The notes beneath the pieces are model-generated. The model was given only the letters and a program-made list of their open reading frames with translations, searched no databases and had not been told where the DNA came from. From Abiotrophia defectiva_A (GTDB lineage Bacteria > Bacillota > Bacilli > Lactobacillales > Aerococcaceae), in contig CAUUNL010000028.1 of NCBI GenBank assembly GCA_963546405.1, forward strand, positions 1 to 23,108: 23,108 nt of DNA, written 5' to 3'. How positions within the stretch are numbered: the stretch's first letter is position 1; the number at the start of each line of letters is the position of its first letter. Position numbers and translations under genes: made by a program. This document shows, piece after piece, positions 1-8,906 of this stretch.

Positions 1-3000
1 CACTTGGTTAGCGCTTGGACGAGCTACTGGCGTTTCGGCTACCCCGCTAATCGCGGTCGTTCCGTTCCCTTGTTCGCGCGTTACATCTTCATCGCTAGCC
101 GCTGCTCTAATCGCTGCTTGTGCTTTCGATAACTCTTCGTTGACCTTACGCTCGGCTTCCGCTTTCTCATCGCTCGTTAACGCGTCGTTGGCTTGGATCG
201 CTGCCTTCTTCACGTTGGCTGCTTGCTCTACCGCCGCTAACGCCGCTGGTTTCGCCTTTGCTTCCGCCTCAATGGCGCGAATCGCACCTAATCCGTTATC
301 CTTGGCTGTCCCCACTAACGCATTCGTGTCAGAACCGTTAATTGCGTTGCGTGCGTCTTGGACTGCGGAGTCAACTTTGGCTAAGGCTTGGTTACGTTCT
401 TCTTCGGTCAGGCCTTCCTTGTCGCGGATTTCTTGACGTTTAGTCGCGGCCGCCGTCTCAATTTCATTAATTGCTGTTGCCTTAGTAGTTGGTACTTGTG
501 GTACTGAGTCAATTGCGAATTTACCTTGACGTTCTTGCTCTTCAACCTCTTGCAAGGTGTTGGCATTTTCAATTGCAGTGCGAGCATCACGAGCTTTGGC
601 TTCGACCGCGCTAATTGCTTCGTTCTTCTCTTCGCGAGTTAATTGATTGTTATTCTCAATTTCGTTCTTCTTAGCTTGCTCAGAGATTGCGATAGCCGCT
701 AGACTTGTTGGTTTTGTCTGCGCCACAGCTTGGATGGCTTCAATGGCTGCTAAGCCGTCGCCTTTGGCATTGGCTACGCCAGTTCTATCTTCCGCTTGGT
801 TGATCTTAGCTTGCGCATCTTGAACAGCTTGATTGATCTTCTGAATCGCTTCATTCTTCTCTTCTTGAGTGAATGCCTTGCTTTCTTCAATCTGACGCTT
901 CTTAGCATCTGCTGCTGTTTGGATTTCTTGTAAAGCATTTGGCTTGTCTTGCGCTTGTGCCGGTACAGCTTTAATAGCTGCAATCCCATCAGACTGAACT
1001 TGGTCAACGTCTGTCTTTTGTTGGGCTTGCTTGAGTTTTTCTAGGGCATCTGTTTCAGCTGCCGTTACAGCTAGCTTAGCTTGGTTTTTCTCTTCGCTAG
1101 TTAAACCTTCAAGTCGGTCAATCGCCTCGCGACGTGCTTGGGCTGCCGCCTGAATGGCACTTTTGGCTGCTGGTTTGGCCACTGGATTTGCAGTAATGGC
1201 AGCAACGGCCTGGGTCCCATTGGTTTGTTCTTGCCCTACCTTGTCATTAGTTTCCGCCGCATTAATCGCGTCTTTTGCTCTATCAACCGCTGTTTCGACG
1301 TCTTGAATTAGTTGCGCTCTCTCTTCAATGGTCAAGTCTTGGTTGTCACGAAGTTCAGCTTTCTTACGATCCGCGGCTGCAACTACTGCCTTAATAGCAT
1401 CTGGACGCGCCACCGCTTCTTGCGTGACAGCATTAATCGCGACTAGTCCATTAGTCTTAGCTTGGTCCACGGCATTTTGGTCTGCTGCTGCTTCCACTTC
1501 TTGCTTAGCCAAGGTTGCTGCTTGATTCACTCTCTCCTTGGCTGCGTTTATCTCGTCTTGTGTTAAACCAGGAAGTTCTTGGATTTCTTTGCGTCTCGTT
1601 TCCGCGGCTGCCTCAATTTCATTGATTGCTGTTGGCTTAGCATTTGGGGTTGCTGAAACAGCTTGAATGTTTTGGATACCTTGGATTTTCTGCGTCGCAA
1701 CGGCTTCATTAGAATCGGCTTGAGTGATCGCTTGACGTGCCGTCTGGAGGGCATTCTCTACTTGAGCAAGTGCTTGTTCTCTCTCTTCCTTAGTTAAGCG
1801 AGCTGCCTGTTGGATCTCACGGCGTCTATTAGACGCTGCTTCTTCAAGATCGTAGATAGCGGCTGGCTTGACGCTTGGGTTAACTGGCACATTCCCAATG
1901 TTGGTAATGCCACCTTGTTTCTCGCTACCCACAGTGAGGTCGTCAGCCGCTGCATTGATTGCCTTTTCGGCCTTATCTAGCTCGGTGTTAACCTTCTGGA
2001 TAGCTTCAGCCTTCTCATCGCTCGTCAAGTTGTCATTAGACTGGATGGTAGACGTCTTATTAGCAGCTGCTTGTCGAACGTCCGCCAGAGCGGCTGGCTT
2101 GGTTACTGGAGTTTGTGGCACATCTTGGATCGTTTGAAGCCCCTGACTTTCAAGTGCGCCGACTTGTTGATTAGTCGTCGCTTGACTGATATTTTGGAGT
2201 GCATCTGTAAGGGCTTGGTCCACTAACTCAATGGCCTTGTCTTTCTCTTCCTTAGTTAAGAGGTTATTCTGACGAATCTCGTTACGCTTATTCTCAGCCG
2301 CTGTCCCCAAAGCTTGGTTGGCTGCTGCTTTAATCTTAGATTCTGTCCCAATAGCACGAATCTTTTCGACACCAGTATCATTTGCTTTTTGAACTTTGTC
2401 GTTCGTATTTTGACGATGAACGCTCAATTTAGCTTCATCTAAAACTTGATCTAATTTCTTATTAAGCTCCACACGCTCATCATCTGTTAAGCTTGGCGCA
2501 GTCTGAATCTGTTGACGTTTAGTTTGCGCTTCTTCCGTCAGATTACTAATAGCGTCGCGTTTCTTAGTTGCTGTCAGAGAGAAGTTATGAAGACCAGAAA
2601 TCCCATTATCACGGTAATCTTGCACCTCTCGGTCGGTTCCAGCATCCTGAATCATTTGACGCAACTGATCTCTGAGGGCTTCAAAGCGTTGCTTGTGGTC
2701 TGCCCGTTCTTCTTCAGTAAAGTCAGAGAAGTTATCAATGGTATTAGCACGTACTTGCGCTTCTCTATCAAAAGCATCCAAAGCAGCTTGACGAACTGAC
2801 GCCGTCGGCGTGAAGTTCTCGATGCCTGGCTTATGCGCATTAAGGGCTTGATCCACATCTTCATTGCTTGCGGCATCCGCAATGGCCTGCAAGGCATCTT
2901 GACGCTTACTTTCTAATTGGGTATAGGCTGTTAGACGCTCCTCATTGGTCAGCGTTTTGTTGCCTTCAATCTCTTGACGCTTAGCCGCAACCGCTGCTTC

Positions 3001-5795
3001 AATGTCAGCATTCGCTTGTGGCTTCTTAACTGCTTGGCCTGTTACATCGCCAATGTTAGTCAAACCTTGGGCTTGAGCTTGGGCTACATCATCTCGACCA
3101 GAGGCTTGTTCTACCTTACCTTTAGCTGTAGCTAAGGCTTGGTTAACTTCCTCAATCGCTTTTTGCTTCTCTTGAGTGGTGAGATTTTTGTTATCAGTAA
3201 TTTGTTGACGTTTAGTTTGAGCGGCGTTCTCTAATGCCTCATTGGCTGCTTGCTTAGTGAGTGGCTCTGGTTTAATGGCTTGGATAGCAGTTAAACCATA
3301 GGACTTAGCATTACCGACTCCCGCATTGTCAGCTGCTTGTCCAATAGAGTCTTTTGCCGTTTGTACTTCTGTTGCTAAACGTGTCTCAGCTGCTTGACGT
3401 TCTTCAGCCGTCAAGCCTTCCTTGCTTTGAATTTCCCGACTCTTCGCTTCGCGTGCCGCTTCAATTTCAGCGAGAGCATCTGCCTTCACTTGGCCGTATG
3501 GGCTAATCCCTACAATGTTGCTAAGCCCCTGAGTCTTAGCATCGCTAACCGCTTGGGTATCTTCAGCGTCTTGAATTTGCTTCTTAGCATTATCAAGGGC
3601 TTGTTGAAGATCTTGCGTATACTTGAGACGTTCTTCGTCGGTCAAGCTCTTGTTTTCTTGAATTTCACGTGTCTTGATAGCCGCCTGATCTTGCAGTTCC
3701 TTGATAGCATTAGGCTTAACTTCTGGAGTTACCAACATGTTAGCAATCGTTTCTTCAGCTAAATTCTTCTCAGCTGTTACACTTTCATTGCTATTCGCTT
3801 GGTTGATTAAGCCAACTGCCTTCTGAACTTCAGCCTCAATAGCGTCTGTGAGCGTTTTGCGCTCTTCAGTCGTTAATTCTTGATTTTGTAGAATGTTGTC
3901 CTTCTTAGCATCCGCTACCTGGCGAACAGACTGGATAGCTTCGTTCTTAATCTTTGCTACTGCGGTGACTGCTTGAATAGCTTGAATACCCTTGGTTTTG
4001 GCATTCCCTACTTCTTCATTGTCATCAGCAGCCTTAATCTCTTCAATCGCCTTAGCAAGTGTCTGGTCAAGCTGATTAAGGGCTGCTTGACGTTCATTCT
4101 CAGTCAAACCTTGAGCTTGGTTGATGGCTAGACGTTGAGCGTCCGCTTGTTCATTCACAGCTTGAATAGCCTGTGGTCTTACAGAAGCTTGTACCTGAAT
4201 GGCCCGGATATTATTAGTGCCCTCAGTCTGCTTGTCTTCAACATCTGCATTACGAGTACCTTGGTTAATGGCTTGCTCAGCCGCAGCAAGGACTTGGTCT
4301 ACTTGACCTAATAAGACATCACGTTCATTAGCGGTTAGATCAAGGTTATTCTCGATTTCTTGACGTTTAGTCTCAGCTTCTTGACGAACGGCAGCTAAGG
4401 CTGTATTGCGCTTAAGTCCTGGAGTTGGAGCATTAATGGCCTGGAGAGCCGTCTCTTTGGCGTGTTCTACTTCTACTTCACCGTAAGAAGCTAAGATATT
4501 CTTGTGCGCATCTTGAGCAGCTTGCTTAACCTGTTCAAGGTATTGTTCACGCTCTTCAACCGTTAGGTCGCCTTGAGCTTGAATTTGCTTAATGCGTTCA
4601 GCAAGGGCTTCTTCAATGGCCTTTCTAGCCGCTGGTTTAACAATGGCTTTTGGTTTTACCGCTTCAATTTCAGCCAACATCGCATTCACAACTTGTTCCA
4701 AGTTGTCATTAGAAGTCGCTGCCAAAATTCTTGCTTCGGTTGCTTCTGCAATCCGGAGCAATTTGTCGTTGGCGCCTAATTTCTCTTCGGCAGTCCAATC
4801 ACTACTTGTTGCATTAAGAGCTGTCGACATAGCCTCACGCGCAGTATCTACTTGGTTCTTGGCATCTGGTTTTTTAGTCCCCTGAACAGAAACACTGTTA
4901 ACAGTAGAGATACCGTCAACTTTTGCAGAATTTAGCTCATATTCCCCGCTTGCTTGGTTAACACGTTCAAGCGCGGCGTCCTTGGCTGAATCTAATTCAC
5001 GCAGCTTTTCGTCCTTCTCATCAGTTGTCAACCAAGTCTCATTAGAGATTAATTGCTTACGTGCATTGTAGGCATCCATAATCTCATTAGTAGCCGTTTG
5101 ACGGGCTGGAGATTGAGTTGGAACCGTCTTAATCTGACTAAGCTCATTGTTTTCAATATTCTGAACATCCTGGTTAGATTGCGCGGTTTTCAGGGCATCC
5201 TTAGCCGCTTGAACCTTGCTATCCAAGTCGCGTAATGCAGCAGTCTTTTCTTCTGCTAACATTTGGCTATCTTGAATCTGCTGACGTTTAGTTGCTTCCG
5301 CTGCTTCGATAGCCGCTAGGGCTGCTGGTTTCTTGAAGGCTAGCACCAGCGTATCGTTAATAGCCTGAACTTGCGCATTTTGAGTCGAAGTCACGTCTTG
5401 AGTGGATGTTTGAGCCGCCACTGCTTGTTTGGCTGCTGCTTCTTTCTGACGGATAGCTGCGATTTGATCAGTACGCTCTTCATTGGTCAAGCTCTGAGAC
5501 TTGTTGATCTGTTGGACCTTGTTATTAGCTGCTGTTTCGATTGCTGCGCGAGCCGCTGGTTTAGCAACTGGCGTCTGGGTCAAGGCGTTGATGGTGCCTG
5601 TCCCATTATTTTGAGCTGTCGCTAAAGCTTGGCTAGTCTTAGCTTGATCAATGGCAGCATTAGCTGAATTTTGAGCGTCGGTTACCTTTTGGCGTTCGAC
5701 TGCTCGTTCTTCAGTTGTCAAATCAACATTATTTTCAATCTCAGTGTTCTTACGTTGTGCCGCATCAGCCACTGCTTGCTTAGCTTCTTCACGCT
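1..5795 (-). repeat. Array of about 25 DUF1542 repeats, about 231 bp each, within the giant surface protein
   Basis: The conserved LTxEER/LTxEEK segment recurs at about nucleotides 5715, 5487, 5251, 5027, 4780, 4562, 4334, 4106, 3872, 3641, 3409, 3178, 2950, 2716, 2486, 2258, 2027, 1793, 1561, 1330, 1106, 871, 637, 407 and 176. The mean spacing is about 231 bp (77 codons). Each unit has the order KPxAxxxI, then AxxKxxxI, LTxEER, a Lys/Ala-rich helix, V (often followed by a run such as NAKxxG), and IxAI. The array runs off the left edge. Copies are diverged at DNA level rather than identical, so this is an old array and not a fresh expansion. The copies near 4780 and 2716 are clearly atypical. 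Confidence 0.9.
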
Positions 5796-7710
5796 TTAAG
5801 CCCACAAGGACTTGTACCTGAACAGTGCTATCTGACAACTTACCTTGGCTGTCCTTAGCACGCAAAGTAACGGTGTATTCACCTTCAGAACTAGTGTCGA
5901 TACTGTTAAAGTTTTGACCATCCTTAGTACGAGATACAATTTCAGCAGTAACTGGAGTGCCGACTGTTTGTCTAGCATCATCTTCAGGGTCTGATACATT
6001 AACCATACTTAAAATATCTGCATCACTAATTGATTGACCTACTGAAACTTCCTTAGTAGCTTTACCAGGCGCCACTTCAATAGATGGAGCCGAGTTCGAT
6101 GCATCAGCGTATGTTATGCGATTTTCAAGCACTGCGCCAGACGCAGCATAACGTGGAACTATCTGCATTGATGCAACAACCGTATCCGTCTCGGGGCCAA
6201 GGGGTAGGTTTTTACCCTTGTATCTTAGAACTTTATCGCCGACTGCCTTGATTTTGAAATCATCAGACACTGTGATACGAAGAATCTGGTAGCCAAAAGG
6301 CGCTCCAGGAACGTTTTCTATTTTTTGGATTAGGCTTCCCTGGCCTGTGTCTTTTCGTACGAAAGTTCCCCCACCATTGACAGTCCATGGGGCTGTCGCC
6401 GAAAGGCGTCTGATGGATAACTGCCAACGGTTATCATCAACCCCGAACTTTTCAATTTTCCCACGACTTCCTCTTCCTTCATATTTGGTAATGTTAGTTT
6501 CGAGAGATAAACCTTGCGCATCATGAGGTATAAGTAGTTCGATAACCTTTTGACCAACAACCAATTTGGCTCGATCTGGAGTTGTCACAGTTGATAGAGG
6601 ATTATCTCTAAAATAAAAATTCCCATGATCAACAGCCATAGTGACTGGAGCGCTGTCCTGATTATTTAGACTTTGTACAACCGAAATTCTTGGCCCTCTA
6701 CCTGCAATCGCATCTGTTTCACGCATAGGAGTTGTGAGCGTTATACTCCAGTCACCACTAGGATCAACCTTAGTAGTTTGAACACTATTATCCTGTAAAG
6801 TAACTTTGATAGTTGCGCCAGGAATCCCTCTACCTGTAATTCTTTCATCTGTCGAGGACAGTTTCTCACCCGTAGTAGGGTTCACAGTCGGTGTAGCCGT
6901 CGCTTTAGGCACCTTACGAGCCGTCACGACTTCCTCTAGGTAGGAAACGTACTGGCCTTTCTTGCCCCCATCGACGATTACTCTGCCGTCTGATGTGATT
7001 TCAATATTTTCCTCAGTGAGCTTAAGTTTTGGGTTCAAGCGGATATAAGTTGCTCGTAGTTGTCGCTTCTCTTCCTCAGTTAGGCTCTGAGGGTTGACCA
7101 CTTCAATAATGTTAGGCCCTTTTGGTTCTAACAACCTAGCGAGGTCCCCAGTCCCGCTCCCACGCAAACCAGAACCTTGAGTCATCGGAGTCCCTTGGTT
7201 ATCAGGGCGTGGCATAGCCGCGCTGGCTGGTTTCTCAACTGGTTTTACCGCATAACCTGGCGTCTTGCGCGTATCATTTTGACGGCTTGGCTCAAGTTTG
7301 CTGTCTTCCTTTTGCTCAGGCTTGCTCTCGTCAGCTGAAGACTGACTAGATTCTGAGCTATTTGCTTCATTAGAATTAGAACTTTCTGAGCTTGCAGTAG
7401 TCTCAGAACTTTGACTGCTTTCAGCGGACACCAAAGAAGCCTCCTCACTAGAGGCGGATAAGACCGCTGCTTGTTCACTGACCTTGGACTCCTGGCTAGC
7501 GCCCGTGCCGTCGGACGATTCAGCCTGGGTATGTGCCGTTGCCGGTTGAACAGATGCTGGCTCAGCTGCATATGCTTGACCAGAGTTCAGCATAATGAAG
7601 GAGCCGACTGCAACAGAAGCCACCCCTACGCTAAGTTTTTTGATGGTGTAATGTGTGATCTTCTCACCTTCGCGCAAGCGACGAAGGTAATGATTGTTTT
7701 TCCCTAACAT
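1..7710 (-). CDS. Giant YSIRK-type cell-surface protein with DUF1542 repeats (3' end outside window)
   Basis: This is one open reading frame of 2,570 codons with no stop before the window edge, so the C-terminus (and any LPXTG anchor) is not visible. The ATG at 7710 follows GGGAG by 7 bases. Residues 1-48 are a signal peptide with a YSIRK-like core (YTIKKLSVGVASVAVG) and a likely cut after AYA. Residues about 50-150 are rich in Ser, Glu and Ala. At about 265-345 lies an Ig-like fold candidate (motif GRGIPGATIKVTL, then GDWSITL). A second Ig/Rib-like segment lies at about 540-635 (SVGQSISDADIL, EGEYTVTLRAKDSQG). From about 637 onward come about 25 helical repeats with the DUF1542 pattern (KPxA, then LTxEER, then xGxxxI), as in Ebh-type giant adhesins. 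The inferred role is a long, rod-like, wall-attached adhesin or matrix protein. Its ligand cannot be told from sequence. It appears monocistronic, with its own AT-rich upstream region. Confidence 0.93.
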   Translation of the reverse strand, partial: MLGKNNHYLRRLREGEKITHYTIKKLSVGVASVAVGSFIMLNSGQAYAAEPASVQPATAHTQAESSDGTGASQESKVSEQAAVLSASSEEASLVSAESSQSSETTASSESSNSNEANSSESSQSSADESKPEQKEDSKLEPSRQNDTRKTPGYAVKPVEKPASAAMPRPDNQGTPMTQGSGLRGSGTGDLARLLEPKGPNIIEVVNPQSLTEEEKRQLRATYIRLNPKLKLTEENIEITSDGRVIVDGGKKGQYVSYLEEVVTARKVPKATATPTVNPTTGEKLSSTDERITGRGIPGATIKVTLQDNSVQTTKVDPSGDWSITLTTPMRETDAIAGRGPRISVVQSLNNQDSAPVTMAVDHGNFYFRDNPLSTVTTPDRAKLVVGQKVIELLIPHDAQGLSLETNITKYEGRGSRGKIEKFGVDDNRWQLSIRRLSATAPWTVNGGGTFVRKDTGQGSLIQKIENVPGAPFGYQILRITVSDDFKIKAVGDKVLRYKGKNLPLGPETDTVVASMQIVPRYAASGAVLENRITYADASNSAPSIEVAPGKATKEVSVGQSISDADILSMVNVSDPEDDARQTVGTPVTAEIVSRTKDGQNFNSIDTSSEGEYTVTLRAKDSQGKLSDSTVQVQVLVGLKREEAKQAVADAAQRKNTEIENNVDLTTEERAVERQKVTDAQNSANAAIDQAKTSQALATAQNNGTGTINALTQTPVAKPAARAAIETAANNKVQQINKSQSLTNEERTDQIAAIRQKEAAAKQAVAAQTSTQDVTSTQNAQVQAINDTLVLAFKKPAALAAIEAAEATKRQQIQDSQMLAEEKTAALRDLDSKVQAAKDALKTAQSNQDVQNIENNELSQIKTVPTQSPARQTATNEIMDAYNARKQLISNETWLTTDEKDEKLRELDSAKDAALERVNQASGEYELNSAKVDGISTVNSVSVQGTKKPDAKNQVDTAREAMSTALNATSSDWTAEEKLGANDKLLRIAEATEARILAATSNDNLEQVVNAMLAEIEAVKPKAIVKPAARKAIEEALAERIKQIQAQGDLTVEEREQYLEQVKQAAQDAHKNILASYGEVEVEHAKETALQAINAPTPGLKRNTALAAVRQEAETKRQEIENNLDLTANERDVLLGQVDQVLAAAEQAINQGTRNADVEDKQTEGTNNIRAIQVQASVRPQAIQAVNEQADAQRLAINQAQGLTENERQAALNQLDQTLAKAIEEIKAADDNEEVGNAKTKGIQAIQAVTAVAKIKNEAIQSVRQVADAKKDNILQNQELTTEERKTLTDAIEAEVQKAVGLINQANSNESVTAEKNLAEETIANMLVTPEVKPNAIKELQDQAAIKTREIQENKSLTDEERLKYTQDLQQALDNAKKQIQDAEDTQAVSDAKTQGLSNIVGISPYGQVKADALAEIEAAREAKSREIQSKEGLTAEERQAAETRLATEVQTAKDSIGQAADNAGVGNAKSYGLTAIQAIKPEPLTKQAANEALENAAQTKRQQITDNKNLTTQEKQKAIEEVNQALATAKGKVEQASGRDDVAQAQAQGLTNIGDVTGQAVKKPQANADIEAAVAAKRQEIEGNKTLTNEERLTAYTQLESKRQDALQAIADAASNEDVDQALNAHKPGIENFTPTASVRQAALDAFDREAQVRANTIDNFSDFTEEERADHKQRFEALRDQLRQMIQDAGTDREVQDYRDNGISGLHNFSLTATKKRDAISNLTEEAQTKRQQIQTAPSLTDDERVELNKKLDQVLDEAKLSVHRQNTNDKVQKANDTGVEKIRAIGTESKIKAAANQALGTAAENKRNEIRQNNLLTKEEKDKAIELVDQALTDALQNISQATTNQQVGALESQGLQTIQDVPQTPVTKPAALADVRQAAANKTSTIQSNDNLTSDEKAEAIQKVNTELDKAEKAINAAADDLTVGSEKQGGITNIGNVPVNPSVKPAAIYDLEEAASNRRREIQQAARLTKEEREQALAQVENALQTARQAITQADSNEAVATQKIQGIQNIQAVSATPNAKPTAINEIEAAAETRRKEIQELPGLTQDEINAAKERVNQAATLAKQEVEAAADQNAVDQAKTNGLVAINAVTQEAVARPDAIKAVVAAADRKKAELRDNQDLTIEERAQLIQDVETAVDRAKDAINAAETNDKVGQEQTNGTQAVAAITANPVAKPAAKSAIQAAAQARREAIDRLEGLTSEEKNQAKLAVTAAETDALEKLKQAQQKTDVDQVQSDGIAAIKAVPAQAQDKPNALQEIQTAADAKKRQIEESKAFTQEEKNEAIQKINQAVQDAQAKINQAEDRTGVANAKGDGLAAIEAIQAVAQTKPTSLAAIAISEQAKKNEIENNNQLTREEKNEAISAVEAKARDARTAIENANTLQEVEEQERQGKFAIDSVPQVPTTKATAINEIETAAATKRQEIRDKEGLTEEERNQALAKVDSAVQDARNAINGSDTNALVGTAKDNGLGAIRAIEAEAKAKPAALAAVEQAANVKKAAIQANDALTSDEKAEAERKVNEELSKAQAAIRAAASDEDVTREQGNGTTAISGVAETPVARPSANQV

Positions 7711-8191
7711 AGCTTTCTCCCTTTTTTTATACATTCATTTGGTGATTAGTAGAACGAAAACACTTACGGGTTGTGCCTTCCTAGACATAATCATACATGA
7801 TAGATAATACCACAAATACATAAGAAAACAAATACCAATTTGATAAAAAAGCATATTAAAAATAAACTTTCATCATTATCTCCTTAAATTATAATATTTT
7901 CGCCTTATAAATCTTGATATTCTTTGTTCGTTATAAATTTACCAACTTCTGTTTTAACCTTTATATCAAGGGTTTAAGCGGGTATCACCCAGTTCACAAA
8001 TAAGCGCCATAACTTACTATAATTGCCTGGTTCATAATCTCAAATAATTGCGAACATTTTAAACTAATTACTCGCTAACGTTCAATACCATGAAAGATGT
8101 CTAGACATAGAGTTTTCATTTCATCCTTGTTTTCATTAAACCATGTGCACCTTCTCATACCTTGACTCTATTGTCCAGCTCAATCTCTGCA
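7711..8191. other. AT-rich intergenic region upstream of the giant surface protein gene
   Basis: No convincing gene is visible in about 480 bases. The stretch is much more AT-rich than the flanking genes. It holds the candidate promoter at 7804-7831. It also holds a possible six-codon leader ORF on the minus strand (7856-7876) with an AAGGAG site and an upstream TATAAT (7888-7893). A perfect 12-bp palindrome, ATGTCTAGACAT, lies at 8097-8108. The 9-mer CTAGACATA occurs both at 7781-7789 and at 8101-8109. A long AT-rich upstream region is plausible for a regulated or horizontally acquired surface gene, but this is inference. Confidence 0.5.
7804..7831 (-). promoter_or_regulatory. Candidate promoter of the giant surface protein gene
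   Basis: On the minus strand a TATTAT box (7804-7809) is preceded by TTGTTT (7826-7831) with a 16-base spacer. Transcription would start near 7797, giving a leader of about 87 bases. The near-palindrome ATCATACATGAT (7790-7801) falls at the expected start point and could be an operator. The -35 match is poor, and the region is so AT-rich that chance matches are likely. Confidence 0.35.
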
Positions 8192-8221
8192 CAAAAAAAG
8201 GATGGAAGCAAGCTTCCATCC
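8192..8221 (-). terminator. Rho-independent terminator of the yhaO-yhaN-yhaM-SRPBCC operon
   Basis: The arms GGATGGAAGC and GCTTCCATCC (8200-8221) form a 10-bp stem around AA, or 9 bp with a four-base loop. On the minus strand the stem is followed directly by a run of seven T (8193-8199 read in reverse). It lies 14 bases past the stop codon of the SRPBCC gene, so it would end transcription of the whole minus-strand operon. Confidence 0.9.
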
Positions 8222-8234
8222 TCTGGGGCGCTGA

Positions 8235-8891
8235 CTAATCCTCGAAGACCACGTCGGTCTGTTGGGTCAGCATTTCTTTAATTTTTGGATAGTATTCGTG
8301 GAATTGGGCCTCACGGTCGCTGACGGGCTTGCCTTCAGCAACTTCCGCCATGTTCTGGAGGGCAATCATCCAGCTAGTCAAGTCCTTAGGACTGTGGTCG
8401 TTAAGCTCAGCCAGCCACTCGGTGAAGATCAAGGTGGTCTTGCCAGGCTCTAACTCGTGCAGTTCGAAGGTGACAATATTCAAGTCCCAGGTAAAGGACA
8501 AGTAAGCATTAGGCTCTACATCCAGAACCATCATGTCTTCATGGCCGCCTGTCTTATAGTTAAACTTGAGGCTAGCCCCTGTCTCCAGACCTTGGAATTC
8601 TAGCTCTGGATACCAGGATTGAAGCTTGTCATTTTCCGTTAAGAGGGACCAAACTTGCTCCTTAGGCAGGCTGAAGACGCCGCTGAATTGGACGCTAACG
8701 CCTTGGTTTTCCTCGTGGCCATGGTCGTGGCCACAACCGCAGCCGCAGCCTGCATGGTCATGGGCGTGAGCGTGATCATGATGGTGGTCATGGCCACAGC
8801 CGCAAGCATGCTCGTGGTGGTGATGATGGTCATGGCCGCAACCACAGGAATGGTCGTGGTCATGATGTTGACAGTGCTCGTGTTCACTCAT
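8235..8891 (-). CDS. SRPBCC (AHSA1-like) domain protein with His/Cys-rich N-terminal metal-binding region
   Basis: The protein has 218 residues. Residues 1-60 contain 24 His and 8 Cys, with three copies of CGCGHDH (starting at C16, C30 and C51) separated by His/Asp runs. This is an obvious candidate for binding Zn, Ni, Cu or Co. From about residue 68 to 205 there is an SRPBCC/Activator-of-Hsp90-ATPase-like fold: a first strand VSVQFSGVFSLPKEQVWSLL, then W-Y-P, TGASLKFNY, LSFTW, and a C-terminal helix. Such domains bind hydrophobic ligands or partner proteins. The ATG follows GGAG by 10 bases. The gene starts 15 bases after yhaM and is the last of that operon. The combination suggests a metal store, buffer or metal-responsive partner protein, but no specific function can be assigned. 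Homologues with only the SRPBCC part are common, and the metal-binding extension is the unusual part. Confidence 0.85.
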   Translation of the reverse strand: MSEHEHCQHHDHDHSCGCGHDHHHHHEHACGCGHDHHHDHAHAHDHAGCGCGCGHDHGHEENQGVSVQFSGVFSLPKEQVWSLLTENDKLQSWYPELEFQGLETGASLKFNYKTGGHEDMMVLDVEPNAYLSFTWDLNIVTFELHELEPGKTTLIFTEWLAELNDHSPKDLTSWMIALQNMAEVAEGKPVSDREAQFHEYYPKIKEMLTQQTDVVFED

Positions 8892-8906
8892 AGGCCTTAA
8901 GCTCCT

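Noticed and set aside
1..5795. Plus-strand open frames of 60-120 codons across the adhesin region
   Set aside because: They are opposite-strand shadows of the 2,570-codon minus-strand frame. They lack ribosome binding sites and recognisable domains, and they follow the repeat period.
7990..8040. Plus-strand promoter (TATAAT near 8019) in the intergenic region
   Set aside because: No plus-strand gene lies downstream and no -35 box is at the right distance. This is a chance match in AT-rich DNA.
8639..8900. Open frames on both strands over the His-rich region (Met/Val/Ala-rich or Thr-rich products)
   Set aside because: They arise from the repetitive CAT/GAC/CAC codons of the His-rich protein. 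The real frame has the SRPBCC domain, a ribosome binding site and a terminator.
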